Below the pieces are notes generated by a model. It saw nothing but the letters and a program-made list of their open reading frames with translations. It searched no databases and was not told where the DNA came from. A DNA stretch of 64,000 nt, taken from the NCBI GenBank assembly GCA_963678705.1, contig OY783209.1, forward strand, positions 18,709,311-18,773,310, written 5' to 3'. The DNA is from Panorpa germanica. Its lineage: Eukaryota > Arthropoda > Insecta > Mecoptera > Panorpidae. The translations under genes and the position numbers were made by a program. This document shows, piece by piece, positions 36,961 through 49,257 of the stretch (the first letter of the stretch is position 1; the number at the start of each line of letters is the position of its first letter).

Positions 36961-37304
36961 TGTTATAACACACATTCCATACGACACAAACTAACAATGT
37001 CTCTTCAGTATCTTTGCTGACCATGCACTCTAGAGATAATAAAATAGTAAATAAGTAATATGTTAATCTTAATCTAATTAGTTCATGTATAAACTGCATC
37101 GCGCAGTTAGTAATTGGCTCACCACTTTTTGAGTTCAAGTTCATGTATAATCTGCATCGCGCAGATAGTAATTGGCTGGCTCACCATTTGAGACAAGGCA
37201 TAAGCTGCATCGCGCAGTGATTATTAGTCCAAATAAATATTATTTAAGTAAAATTAAAATAAATTGTTTTTTTTATTAAAGTCTAAATTACTCAAACTTT
37301 AATT
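36961..37304 (+). repeat. Errantivirus 3' LTR (344 bp)
   Basis: Same length and ends as the 5' LTR, about five mismatches by eye (about 98.5% identity). Followed by ATAT, the target duplication. Confidence 0.92.
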
Positions 37305-37308
37305 ATAT

Positions 37309-37693
37309 TTAACTAGAGTTGAAGAAAAATATATTACGACATGCTCTGCGTATCCAAAATCATTTAATTTATCCATTTTTCAATAACTTTAGATTAAATG
37401 AAATATCAAATGTTTCTCGCTTACCATCTAAATATAATACAGTTTAATTGAAGATTATAATTAATTGTCGTACTACTAATCCAATTAGAAAACAGGAATG
37501 TTGTGAAAGCATTTGAATATAGCTTTGAAAAAGGAACAGCAACCATATTAACGCAAGGAAGTTATTGATTTAAAAAAAATACATTCTATAATACTACATT
37601 TATAGTAATGTACTAGTATAAATACACTTATCTAGTAGCTTACATTTAAATAATAACATTGTTAATTATATATAACATTATATATAATTCTAC
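37309..37693. other. Unrecognised AT-rich DNA
   Basis: Nothing recognised between the errantivirus and the LINE. Confidence 0.55.
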
Positions 37694-40050
37694 ATGTTGT
37701 TAGTTCTACATTTGGTTACTATGTTCGAGGGTTTAGTCCGACGAAATCTTCAAACTTCATTACAATTCTCAAGCAACGGTGTAGTTTTCGTGGTAACGAA
37801 GTCTAAAGTCGTAATTCGCTGCTATAGATTTGATTTCTTCTTTGACTGTGTTAATCTTTTGGTCTCTATGTATGTTGTCATTGCGGATATACCATAGTGC
37901 ATTAACTATTCCTCGCAGAACTTTATTTTGGAACGTATAAATCGCTTTAATATTGGATTTCTTAGCAACATCAGAGTTGCACTTCATATTCCCACAATCG
38001 CTTTAGCCCTTTATATATAGCTTTATATATTACTATATAAGCAGATTGTTTTTTATGTTTAGTTTGGAGCGTCGCCCAATTAGCACGTACATATTCTTAC
38101 ATTTTATGTATAGGGCTATGCACCTGGTCGATTGTTGAGTTTTTGTCTCTAAAACTAAATTGGTGGGCTGGAATAACGTGTATCTCTTTTATTACAGGCT
38201 TCAGGCGCTTCAGCACTATTTTTTTGAAAACCTTAGATATTATTAGCAGCAAGGATAAGACCGGTAAGATTTTTTCTCATTTGGTTTTTTTAACAGTTTT
38301 AGAATCATAATTACTTCTGCCACTTTTCACTGTTTATGATATGCAATAGTTTTTCAATACCCTTTGTTGGGTAATTTTTTAAGTACCTGTCCAGTAATAA
38401 GGTTATAGCAAGGTGTATTTTTGTTACCCAAGTTATATTTAATATCCTTTTTGAGCTCTGGTAACGTTCTAACTCAACTGATTTTAACATTAGCGTAATT
38501 TATGCTTTCATCAGCCGATTGTCTAGCAAAGAGTTTAAATGTTCTCTCAATGTTTTGTGAAATCATTACTGTTTCTCCTAACAGATGGTGCCTACGTCAC
38601 AGGTCTGTTGCTGTCTTTTGGTGTTTTTCACAGTGAATAATTTGTATATTTTCCTGCTAAAAGTTCCTGTAGATATGCACTAATAATTAGATTTTTTACT
38701 TTTCGAATCTTTTCTTTTAGTTTATTGCTTAATCAGTTGAGAATCGTCTTTTCGTCGTGTGAGCGATTTTTTTTTCATTTTTGCCGTTGCCATTTTTGCC
38801 ACCATTGCCAGCTCTGACTGGTAGCTGATGTTGCTTTGTTATTTGTCCTCATTTTGTATATTGCATTCATACAAACACCTTGCTGTATATTAGTAGTAAA
38901 GAGCTTAACTTTATTTTCCAGTCGTTCAGTAGATTTTATGGGTTCCTTAAGTTTTATTAGATTTTCTTAAATCGTTTCCAATCTATAATAAAACCGGGTA
39001 CTGAAGTTGGTACTTCTTTCATTAGATGTGTGGTCCAAAGTGAGGACATTACTATCTTCAGTTTTTGTATACCTCTTGGATAAACCTCAAGTGATGAAGT
39101 CGATAAGATTAGGTGATTTATTACATTGTAATGTTTTATTGACTTCCTGATTATAACAGCCGAAGTTCCTCTAGTTTTATTTGAAAGGTGTACAATATAA
39201 TTAAATATCGTCTAATTTTTTGGTGTGTTTCTGCTATGAGACAGATGTCTATTTTCTCATTCCTCATTTCTCATCTTGTGTTTTGCTGTTAAAAGAGCAA
39301 ATTTTGCCGTTAAAAGAGCTTCACTGCCCTTTCATAGCTATTTGAGCATATGTTGTTTCCCCTGACGTACATACCTGGAAATGTTAGTGCTTTTCTCTCT
39401 CTTTTTTCTCAGTAAACTCGTGCGTGAGTATAGTCTAGGTTTTCATTGCGGTATCAGCTGGTATTTATTCTCATTGGTTAAATTTTACCAACATATTGAG
39501 ATTTTTTCAACGTTTTTATTATTATCAAAGGTGAGCATAAATGTAGTACACGCGTGATAAAGTAGACTTATACTTTATTTTTTTTTTTAAATGAGAACAT
39601 GATGCTACATGTTATTAAGAGAGAAAGAGGGGGTTAAAAACTGATTTCAGCCAGTATTAGCATTGAGCTCATATAAAATTGAAATAGAATATATAAACAA
39701 GGATAGGATATATACAGTAGTCTTAGACCATAACAAATAAAAATAAAAACAATCAAATTTAAATATAAAAAGAATTCCTTAAAGCCAATAGAGTCTATTA
39801 ATAATATAATTAGTAAAAACTGTCTGTTTACCTTTAATTTATAACACACCGGTTATATTTATTGGTGGGGGTTTACGATCTTTCTTGCTTTTTTTAAATT
39901 TTATTTTTTTGTGTATTACTTTCGCAAACTTACCGTAGCGTGACTTCGGGTGAAGACAGAGCTCTCTTTTTTTGCCATTTTCTTTTTCAGAATCCAATCT
40001 GTTTCACAGGTGACTTTGACTTCCACGTTTGTCATGCATGAGACAATCGT
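37694..40050 (-). mobile_element. Decayed Jockey-clade LINE
   Basis: Minus-strand order: possible ORF1 debris (~39850-40050, KPPPINITGV), endonuclease N-terminal segment (~39230, KIDICLIAETH), the linker between endonuclease and RT (38450-38900), RT fingers (~38180-38270), then directly the C-terminal region (LIGRRSKLN at ~38070, FQNKVLRGIVNALWYIRN at ~37900). The RT catalytic core is missing. Many stops and frameshifts. It is close in sequence to the LINE at 47400. Confidence 0.8.
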
Positions 40051-40440
40051 TGTGCGTATTTGTCGTGCCAATAAGGCAACTAAAATTCAGTAGCCCTCGA
40101 CGAGGGAGGAAGGGGTATTTGCCAAGGAGCTAGAATTATGAGTATGGCTCTCTTTAAACAAACGTTAAAACAAGCTAAAAAATTAATTTAATATAATAGT
40201 TCTTTGGTACGAGAAAACAGATTTTTATGTCTAAAATTTGACTATTTTAATTCAGTAGCAGCTGTAAATGGGGTTACTAATACTATATTGCAGATATAAA
40301 TATAAAATTAAGTATGTTGGTTTACAATGTAATAATAACTACGAAAATGATTTGCGGGGTGATTCGGGGAAGGGCGCACAGTGATTAAGAGTGGAAATTA
40401 ATTGATAGAGCAGGAAAGATTACGTAAATGATAACTGAAT
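40051..40440. other. Unrecognised DNA
   Basis: Nothing recognised. It ends at the poly-T that marks the 3' end of the next LINE. Confidence 0.5.
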
Positions 40441-41490
40441 TTTTTTTTTTATTTCACTATTAACGATTATTACAATCTGTCCTGCTTAGAGGACATTCAG
40501 TGATAGGTATGTCAAAATAAAGTCTCTTGCGCGGGATGTGCCCATCGACTCATCCCTCATATTTAATAGATCCTAGATTCTGTTTAGTTGGCTAGTAGGT
40601 CCGGTGGTATCTTCTTTTTTAGTCTGCGTAGTGTGGAAATATAAGACATTAGACAGCCGTCCAAATTGTTTAGATGTTCAGTTATTCTCTTTTTGTATAC
40701 TTTTATTCTAAGCACTATTTCTACTTTTACTGTAGGTATATCCAGGTTTTATGTGATTATGTATAAACGTGACAATCCTTAGCATTTTGGACTGAAAGCT
40801 TTGGATTATCTCAATATGTGAGGTAGATGCAGTACCCCATAATTGGATACCATATGACCATACCGGTTTAAGTATTGATTTGTAGAGCAGGAGTTGGATT
40901 TCTGTGTTAAGTTGTGACCTACGTCCTATCAGCCAGTACATCTTTCGCAGTTGTAGGCCTAGTTGCTTTGTGCTTCTTCCAAGTAAATCTCTTGTCTAAG
41001 TGTATTCCCAGGTACCTCACATGGTCAGCCTGCGGTATATTGACATTGTTTAAAGCGATACTTGAGCAGTTTCCCTGTCTAGTTGTGAAATAACATGTAT
41101 TGATTTTGATTCGCTGGCCTTGATTCCCCAATCCTTCATCCATTAAGATAGTTTGTCTAGATTTTTCTGTAGCATAGTCGAAGCATTAGCTGGATCATTA
41201 TGCGACGCCAATATTGTTGTATCGTCAGCGTAGATTTCCGTCATTACTGAACTTTCCACAGCTAGGTGTGCTGTGTATAATAGATATAATATAGGCTTTA
41301 ATACGCTACCATGTGGTACTCCAGCCTTGATCTGACGGATGTTTGTAATTGCATCCTCAATGTTTAAACCATGAAGTATCGGATTTCAATATATGGCGTT
41401 AGCATACTGTAGTAGGTGTGTAGTCTTTGCTTAAATTTACAAAGAAGTCTTTCATGCCACGCACGATCAAATGCCTGTAAAATATCTATG
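40441..41490 (-). mobile_element. 5'-truncated Jockey-like LINE, second subfamily
   Basis: A poly-T tract at 40441-40451 is the A tail on the minus strand. Upstream come the RT C-terminal region (40708-40941; YWLIGRRSQL, SILKPVWSYGIQLWGTA) and the preceding segment (40919-41143; ADHVRYLGIHLDKRFTWKKH). Decayed RT core remnants extend to ~41490. The wording of these motifs differs from the LINEs at 23540, 37694 and 47400, so this is a separate lineage. Target duplication not found. Confidence 0.85.
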
Positions 41491-42432
41491 CTAAAAATTA
41501 ATTTAAAGAAACATTTATCTTAGTAAACAATTTAGGTGCAATTTTTGTCCATTGCGTCATGTTGCTCTTCAAAGTTTACACATTTAATAATTACACCTCA
41601 AAGTATTTGAGGTGCATTCATTAGATTCACATTTTATGCATTTACTTTCTCATATAAATTGATTTGTCGTATGATTAGGTATATCTAAATCATTTGTGCT
41701 TTGTCTAATATTGAATTTTGAAATAAAAATAACGTTTAGTTATGCTTCTTCGTTATTACTATGCATACGTATAGTACGTAAACATAACAATTTCAATCCC
41801 AAGCTTTTAGCGGTCAAATGCACGTATCTCATTTCGCTACATCTTGTTCATCGGATGACTTAACACTATCATCCGCGCCAGAGATAGCTATATGCAGCAC
41901 TGTTTTTCAATATAAAAATATTTGATAAAAAAATTTATAATTGATGAAACTACACCAGTTTAAAATGGTATTACTTTAAGTGACGGGAACTATCTGTTAA
42001 ATATTTCACAATATCCGCACACACCTATTTAAAGCACAGATTTACAAATACAGTAAGAGATCGCAATAAAAGTTAGTCCATTATTGAATCTTAAATTACG
42101 ATTTTCTTTATTTAGTAGCACAGTTATTAGTTTTTAGCATACTTATCAGCAAAATTAATAAAATGTTGCAAATATTAAAATTAAAATAAAATAAATATTT
42201 ATTAAAAATGTACGTCACTTTGTTTTAATAATTTGATTTAATTATCTAGATGTTTATTTTAAATTTTTATTTTTAAATCTACTCAAATTTTATAAAACTG
42301 TAACTATGTCAACTATGTGTATAATTCACAAGACATAACTTATATTAAAACAATATTTATATAGAAAAAAGGAATATTTATGATGTAACGTAACCTTTTT
42401 TTCAAGAAAGTCTGCATAGTGAATATTATAAA
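41491..42432. other. Unrecognised AT-rich DNA
   Basis: About 0.9 kb with no recognisable gene or element end. Confidence 0.55.
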
Positions 42433-42437
42433 TATAA

Positions 42438-42653
42438 TGTTATATTTAGCAGAGATAAACTATTAATTTATATTAATCAGGTTTATTATATTTAATTAAA
42501 TGTACACTTGCTTTAAGATGTCATAGAGTATAGTATTACATAGTAGGACGGTATTACAGAGTACAGTATTACCTACAGTATTACTAAGTGTAAAAAGAAA
42601 GATAGAATAGTAGTAGTGTCAAACCCTAGAGGGCGCTAAATTTAAATCCAACA
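42438..42653 (-). repeat. Copia 3' LTR (216 bp)
   Basis: Plus-strand ends TGTTATATTTAGC and ATCCAACA. The adjacent CTCCCTCTAA (42654-42663) is the complement of a purine-rich priming tract. Confidence 0.9.
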
Positions 42654-42714
42654 CTCCCTCTAAATTTAGACATTCTAACAACAAATTATAATTAATTGAG
42701 TGTCAAAAAAACAT

Positions 42715-43527
42715 GAAATTTTTACCATCATCCACATACAGACAAAGATAACATTTCTCATTATTGACATGACCAACATACACACATTGATGAGCTTTGC
42801 TGTTGATGAAGCCAAATTTCTTTAATATTGAGTCAAATTTCTTATTCCAGCTTCTGGGGGCTTGCTTTAAACCATACAGCTACTTATTGAGCTTGCATAC
42901 CATGTTGTTTTCACAGGATAGACCTTCAGGCGGAGACATAATTATGGTCTCCTTAAGTTCACCATATAAAAATGCAGTTTTTACATCAAGTTGTAAGATT
43001 TTAAGTTTATTTTAAACAGCCATGGAAAGTAATGAACGTATTGAATCATACCTTACAGTCGGAGCGAAGGTTTCTGTGTAGTCAATACCTGCGGTTTGTG
43101 GAAATCCCTTAGCACAAAGTCTCGATTTGAACCGTGGACCCGTTGACTCTTCCTTTATTCGGAACACCCATTTACTGCCGATCACTTTGGCATTTGGAGG
43201 TTTTTCTATCAATGTCCAGGTTTCATTTTTCTTATGAGCATCAAGTTCTTCATTGATTGACTTTATCCATTCATTTTTATTTGTTGAATGTACTGCTTCT
43301 TCATATGTTATAGGAACACAGGATGAGAATAAACACAGATGAGTATGTTCTTCAGTACATGGACAGTTGAAATTCTTATTTTTTGTTTTATTTCTTGGTC
43401 TCAATGTCACATTACTGACAGGAGGAGAATCAATACTGGTGTTAGGTAAGTATTCACTGTCGGATGTTGACCTGTTTCCTATCTCTGTCTCATATGAACT
43501 TTCTGAATTTGTGTCATTGTCAATCAA
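42715..43527 (-). pseudogene. pol: Copia reverse transcriptase, N-terminal half
   Basis: Open from 43527 to 43012. It includes the integrase-RT linker and the RT start (EAVHSTNKNEWIKSINEELD, KWVFRIKEE, RLCAKGFPQ, ETFAPTVRYDSIRSLLSMA). After one stop it continues through LDVKTAFLYGEL and LYGLKQAPRSW to LYVDDG at ~42740, the catalytic box, and then breaks off. Everything downstream of the active-site box is gone. Confidence 0.88.
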
Positions 43528-43550
43528 GGTGTCCTCTTCCGCTTTTTCTC

Positions 43551-44236
43551 TTACATCTTTTTTTTTGTATTTGTTTTGTAATTTTTAGTGTCTGTCTCAT
43601 ACAATTCTACCGAAACAAAGTCTCTTTTCACTGAGGATTCAAAAAATGTAGCATCTCTGCTTTTTATTACCTTCCTAGTATTTGGTAATGTGAATCTGTA
43701 TCCTTTTGTATGGTCGCAGTATCCGATGAAGATCATTCTGTGAGCCTTTGGGTCCCATTTTCTGCGTTTTTCTTTAGGTAGATGAACCATTGCCTCGCAG
43801 CCAAATATACGCATATGATTAACATTTGGTTTGCGTCCAGACCACATTTCCATAGGAGTCTTGAAAGCTTAGGATCTGGTTGGGGAACGATTGATGATGT
43901 AAGCAGCAGTGTGTATTGCATCTGCCCAATACAACTTCGGCAGACCAGCGTTAAGTAGCATGCACTTCGCTTTTTCAACCAGTGTCCGATTCATGCGTTC
44001 CGCAGTCCCATTCTGTTCAGGCGTGTATGGTGTGGTGGTTTGATGGATGATTCCGGCACCTTTCAGGTAATCAGAGAAGGCTTTGTTATCGTATTCTAGT
44101 CCATTGTCTGTACGAAGAATTGCTTGAATTCTTTGAATTTACTGAGCACTTCAGACATGTTGTGGAGAAAGTATACTGAAATCTTCTTAGAATATTTATC
44201 TAGGAAGGTTAAAAAATATCTGCTCCCACCGAGAGA
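43551..44236 (-). pseudogene. pol: Copia integrase, central and C-terminal part
   Basis: After the stop at 44237 the frame continues briefly, then shifts near 44130. The shifted frame carries LRTDNGLEYDN (second catalytic Asp) and TPEQNGTAERMNRT (catalytic Glu), then KPNVNHMRIFGCEA and GYCDHTKGYRF in 43551-43853 after a stop at ~43870. Catalytic residues are present but in separate frames. Confidence 0.85.
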
Positions 44237-45580
44237 CTAAGTTTCCATTAGTCCATATACGTCAGAAGGAACCAGTTCTAGGGGTTTGATGACTCTTAAT
44301 CCCTCACTTTTAAAAGGTAACCGTGTCTGCATTCCTTCTTTACAAGTTATGCATTTCAGATTTTCTGTTTTTCCTGAGAAAGTTAAATGCTCTGTGTTAT
44401 CAGACAATTTTTTTAAAGTTTGGAAATTAAGATGTCCCATTTTCTGGTGCCAGAAAAAAGCATCTTGTTCATGATCAACACTGGACATGTGCGCAAGGCT
44501 TTCAGGCATGTTCAGCCGGTACATGTTATTTACAATGCTCGCAGTTGCTATTATTTGATTCTTGCTGTTCATGATCACACAGCCTGAGGTATCAAATTTC
44601 ACTTGGCCTTCATTTTTAATAATTTGGCTTACAGATATCAGATTAGTTGCCAATTTAGGAACATATAAGACATTTGTGAACAGAATCTTATTCTCTTGCC
44701 CGTTTTGGTCATAAATATTTAAGCTGACATCTCCTGAGCTTTGCACAGATAACACTTTGTTATCAGCAACACGAATGTTCTTTGTTATAGGGGTAGTTTC
44801 CTTTACAATTATATTCTTGGTCTTAGTCATATGTGCCGAAGCACCGGAGTCTATGTACCAAGCATCATCATAGTAAGATGATGCAACAAACACGTTCATG
44901 GGTTTGTATTTGTTGCATTCAGAGCGTTTATGTCCATATTGATTGCAGGAATAACATCTCGGACCCTTGTAGAACTTCTTCTTTACAGAGTTGTTATGAA
45001 ACTTCTTGTTGACAGCAAAAGCTGTTGTGTTGTTGTCTGAATTTCTAACATCTTGCAAAAGTTTTGCTTTAACACTGTCTGCAGTTATTTTTGTGCCAGA
45101 GCTTTCGATCGCAATAATCATTGGTTGATATGATTCATGCAGACCGGAGAGCAGCAACGTCCCGAACCACTCGTCCACTTTAAAGCTAATGTTGCGCAGC
45201 TTGTGAGCTGTTGACATAATTTTGCTTACATACTCTTCTATATTTTGACATCCACTGAGCGATGTGTTACATAAATCACGCAGCAGACCAACTCATCGTG
45301 TAAGTCCGGAGTCGTCGAACGCTGCGGCCAATTTGTCCCAAACTCCTATGGCCGTGTTTTCCTCTTGGATATGAACGTAATTGATCGGTTCAACCAGAAG
45401 AATTAAATTTGTTTTCGCTTTTGTATCACGTTTTGAATCTGTGGGTGACGCCGGGTTTACCTCAATGCAATCCCATAGTTCTTCGTGTTGTAGGTATGTT
45501 TTCACTGCGAATTGCCAAGTCGAATAGTTTTTACGGCCAGTTAACTTCTCGATTAATGCCAGTGAATTATTCGATGCCAT
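44237..45580 (-). pseudogene. gag-pol: Copia gag-protease-integrase N-terminus
   Basis: ATG at 45580 (MASNNSLALIEKL). One TGA at 45293-45295 interrupts an otherwise continuous frame to 44237. Features in order: Gag helices, zinc knuckle CYSCNQYGHKRSEC (~44925-44965), protease active site WYIDSGASAHMT (44828-44863), the integrase HHCC region (FWHQKMGHLN...CITC), and the first integrase Asp (SDVYG). It ends in a premature stop right after that. The product would package RNA and process itself; as it stands it is broken twice. Confidence 0.9.
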
Positions 45581-45721
45581 TTTTATTCGTTGAGAACACT
45601 TTAAACACAAAGAAGAACAGAAACAGTTTCAACAGTTACGTTTTTTTCTTTAAGGTTATGTTCACCACACGAAAAGTCTTTATTCACTTTTTACTTTTCG
45701 AAAAACACTCACTAAACGTCT

Positions 45722-45745
45722 CTGGGTTTATCTGGGCCGATAATC
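45722..45745 (-). other. Copia primer-binding site, internal tRNA-Met type
   Basis: Directly inside the 5' LTR the minus strand reads GATTATCGGCCCAGATAAAC. Its GGCCCAG core resembles the primer site of Drosophila copia, which pairs with an internal half of initiator tRNA-Met. Family assignment by resemblance. Confidence 0.65.
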
Positions 45746-45961
45746 TGTTATATTTAGCAGAGATAAACTATTAATTTATATTAATCAGGTTTATTATATT
45801 TAATTAAATGTACAATTGCTTTAAGATGTCACAGAGTATAGTATTACATAGTAGGACGGTATTACAGAGTACAGTATTACCTACAGTATTACCGAGTGTA
45901 AAAAGAAAGATAGAATAGTAGTAGTGTCAAACCATAGAGGGCGCTAAATTTAAATCAAACA
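45746..45961 (-). repeat. Copia 5' LTR (216 bp)
   Basis: Mate of 42438-42653, with TG...CA ends. Confidence 0.9.
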
Positions 45962-45966
45962 TAAAA

Positions 45967-47252
45967 GTATACAATATATATGATACTTTGACCTACCCAC
46001 TGATAAGAAAATTGATTATAACAGATTAGTCTCTTATGGAAATATCGGAGCAGTTCAACTTCTAGTACCACTTGTATCAGAGGCTAGATTAGAAACCATA
46101 CTATTAGACTAGGAGCTTCACTCGGATTGCCCTTAACATATTCAGCCAATTGCGCCTTAATATGACAATACCCAACGAACCTATCCCAATCGGGGATGAG
46201 GACCCAATTGGAATACCACATGCAAAAATGAGTATATATAGAGTATATACTAGAGTAATGTTAATTTTGTCTCATTGGAATTAATTGAGGACCAGACTGG
46301 GATAACCTAATGTAAAAATTAATAGACTAATGTCAGTTTTGCTTCATGGGATCTGCCTGGTAATTCACTACTCATTGTAATAATTAGTAAAGTTATAAAT
46401 ATAAAATAAGTTACAAAAATATATCATTCTATTTTTAATCATCAATAATTGCTATTGCATAAATTTAATGATTATTAAAAAACGCGATTAGGAATTTCAA
46501 GACTATTTAAAACTACTCGTAATTAGTGAAAGTGGTGTAGATAAATTGATCATTGGTCTTAACAATTGGAGGTGAAGTACATCGGATATTTGATACCACT
46601 ACACTCAAATATGTTTTCTGGCATTCACTGCCGGCGTATCGCTGGCTAAAATAAATTTTGTAGTATAGATGTTAGTAATTACTACATATCTATTAATGAT
46701 AGATTGGCAGAGATACAAAAAAATTATTATAAATACGGGAAAATAATTTTTTAACTGACTTAAATTAACTTTTTGATCCTTTTTGCTTTATATTGATTTT
46801 ACAAAAATATTTCTGGTCGGGTTCTTGTTGATAAAGGTTATCAACTTCAGGTCAGATTGCTACCATATGGTTCAAATTGATTGAGTTGAATTTTGTAAGT
46901 TAAGTAAAGTGTAAAATATGTGGATATAACGTGCGCATTCTTTCGTTTTGGTCAAATTTTATAAGTGGGACTGCCATCTATCAGTACCATTTTAATTACT
47001 TGTATAATGATAGTATACACTTACTGCCTATTTAAAGAAATTTAAAAATTAATTTTTTTAATACGCTATTGTAAAAGAAAAAGAATTTTGCGCTCCTCAA
47101 GATGGCTTTATATGTAAATCCATCAGCCGAAAGTCGTACTTGTATATTAGGTGTTTAATAAATTACCGTAAACTTAATAAATTACGGTATTGAATGTAAT
47201 TAGACGATTATTTAACCTAGTTATAAAAAAATAAGACAATATATCTAGGATT
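45967..47252. other. Unrecognised AT-rich DNA with a diverged ~90-bp duplication
   Basis: 46198-46286 and 46287-46373 both begin GAGGACC and carry similar downstream text (ATGCAAAAAT / ATGTAAAAAT; TAATGTTAATTTTG / TAATGTCAGTTTTG). No element recognised. Confidence 0.45.
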
Positions 47253-47299
47253 TTTAATGGCTCTGGTGGATAGCAGTGCTATTTAGGTTGCCGATACAA
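47253..47299. repeat. 47-bp dispersed repeat (copy 1)
   Basis: TTTAATGGCTCTGGTGGATAG and the following bases to GTTGCCGATACAA recur with a few changes at 59277-59325. Here it is followed by an AT repeat, there by poly-A, suggesting the 3' end of an unidentified LINE or SINE. Confidence 0.6.
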
Positions 47300-47399
47300 T
47301 ATAAATATATATATATATTCAATACGACGGATAAACACTAATGCGTTTGAGTAATAAGCTAAAAGAAAATATTTGAGTAGTAAAAACGTTAGCTATTAG

Positions 47400-48990
47400 T
47401 GCTCATCTAACGGAACTCCCAGCAAGCAAATATCTAACTATTCTCTGTGGAAAGTTATCAAAGTTATCAACAGATCGGTAACGCAAGCACCACTTGTTAG
47501 GGGAATCTTTAATGAGTGGGCGAGGAGTGATAGTGCAAAAAGCGTGTTATTTGCACAGCACTTGGAGGAAACATTTAAACCCTTTTCTAGATAATCGGCC
47601 GATAAAAACCTAATGTTACAAAAGAGGAATGATAATGTCGAAATCGATCGAGTGACGCTGTCAAAACTCAGAAAGGAAATTAAATGTAACTTGAGTAACT
47701 AAACAGCACCTGTGTACGACCTCATTACTGTGCAGATTCTTAAAGAATTGCCCTACAAAGGGTTTGTAAAGCTGTTGCATATGATAAACGCTTCTCTTCG
47801 ACTGAAATATGTTTCCAGGCATTAAAAAGTGGCTGAAGTAATGATGATGCTAAAACCAAGTAAGAATTTAAATGATATAAAATTTTACCAGCCTATATCA
47901 TTACTGCCAATTAGGTTCAAGGTCTTTGAAAAACTATTTCTAAAGCGCCTGAAACATATAATACAAGAGAGAGACCTAATCCCAAACCACCAATTTGGCA
48001 TTAGAGGCAATCATGCAACTATCGACCAGGTACACAAAATAGTTGACATAATCAAAGTCACCTTAGAAAGAAAGAAAATATGTTCAACCGTCTTCCTTGA
48101 TGTGTCTCGAGCGTATGATAAAATATAGACAGAGGGATTTAAATTTAAATGGGATCTCCCGAAACAATTTTGTGCTGTTTTGTGTTAATCCTATCTGGCA
48201 GACAGAATCTTTTGTGCTAAGTGTGGCAATGAATACTCAGACTTTAAGAACATCTGTGCAAGAGTGTGCTTGGCTCAACACTGTACTTTCTGTACACAAG
48301 AGATATACCACTCATATGAGGCAACAACAATTACCATTGCGAATGATATCCCTATTTTGGCCGTTAAATCCACATTAAATCTTTAAAAAGTAGTAGGCCA
48401 GATCAGCTCTTTGAAAAAAATGTAGCAAACTAAACTCAATGAGTCTACATCAACACACGTAAATTTCACACGAATGAAGCAAAATATCTAGGAATGACGG
48501 TAGATACTAACTAAAGGTGGAAAACAAATGTCAAAAAGAAAAAGGAAGAACAGATCATAAAATATAATAATACGTATTGGCTAATTGGACGACACTCTGA
48601 ACTAAACATTGAAAACAAGCTGTTTATTTATAAACAAGTGCTAAAACCAGTGTGAACATATGGACTGCAACTCTGAGGTTGCACTAAGGAGTCGAACATT
48701 AAAGAAATACAAATGTTCCAAAATAAAGTTCTGCGAGGAATAGTTAATGCATCGTGGTATATCCGCAATGACGACACACATAGAGGCCTAAAGATCAATA
48801 CAGTCGGAGAAGAAATGAAAACTATAGCAGCAAAGCAAGAATTGAGACTTCGTAACCACGAAAATATCACAGTGACGCAAATGTTGTTTGATAGTAATGA
48901 TGTTCAAATACTACGCAGGACTAAACCGTCTGACCTAATAATCTGGTCATGTCGAATTGTTCATTGGAGTAAAATCTACCGCACCGTGTA
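47400..48990 (+). mobile_element. Decayed Jockey-clade LINE, plus strand
   Basis: Order on the plus strand: linker segment (NYSLWKVIK, WARSDSAKS at 47440-47540), RT fingers (47829-48128; QPISLLPIRFKVFEKLFLKR, HQFGIRGNHATIDQVH), FLDVSRAYDK at ~48100, scrambled RT core, KYLGMTVDT (~48480), YWLIGRHSELN (~48580), FQNKVLRGIVNASWYIRN (48713 onward). The FADD box is not found. Frameshifts throughout. Same family as the LINEs at 23540 and 37694. Confidence 0.87.
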
Positions 48991-49062
48991 ATTATTGAAA
49001 TGTATACCACTAGATAAGTATATCGATACTTAGTAGTATTATAGCTAATAAAAAATAATATT

Positions 49063-49257
49063 ATGCAACAAAAATATGCTGAACTAGAAAAGAAAATAAA
49101 ACCCCTAGAACTACCAGAAAAAATAAATGAGACTGAATACCAAACGGACGAAGAGGAGTTGGCAAAGGAAACAGAGTGGATAAAAAAAAAGCAAAGAATC
49201 ATAACAAGTTTACCAGAAATATGTACATTCCCACGAGGCCATTGCAACCTATTTTAA
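49063..49257 (+). pseudogene. Possible LINE ORF1 N-terminal fragment
   Basis: A 64-codon frame, highly charged with a coiled-coil-like start (QQKYAELEKKIKPLE) and an acidic stretch ETEYQTDEEELAKETEW. Placement after a LINE 3' end and the composition resemble the start of ORF1 of Jockey elements, but no diagnostic motif (zinc knuckles) is included. Uncertain. Confidence 0.35.

Larger units (their letters stand above)
29860..37308 (+). mobile_element. Errantivirus (env-bearing Gypsy-type LTR retrotransposon), decayed, both LTRs present
   Basis: Two 344-bp LTRs flank an internal region with PBS, leader, gag, integrase remnants, env and polypurine tract in the usual order. Target duplication ATAT lies at 29860-29863 and 37305-37308. 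By eye the LTRs differ at about five positions, so the insertion is fairly recent, yet the interior is heavily decayed: protease, RT and RNase H are not recognisable. It is a different subfamily from the antisense copies in 1-20427, with a longer LTR and a different gag insert. A Helitron is nested at 34865-35180. Confidence 0.92.
42438..45961 (-). mobile_element. Copia-type LTR retrotransposon, internally deleted
   Basis: Two 216-bp LTRs (TG...CA) at 42438-42653 and 45746-45961, about six mismatches by eye. On the minus strand: PBS, gag, protease, integrase, then RT, the Copia order. The flanking 5 bp are TATAA (42433-42437) and TAAAA (45962-45966), an imperfect target duplication. The interior stops in RT: about 1.2 kb of RT and RNase H is missing before the 3' LTR. 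Confidence 0.92.
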
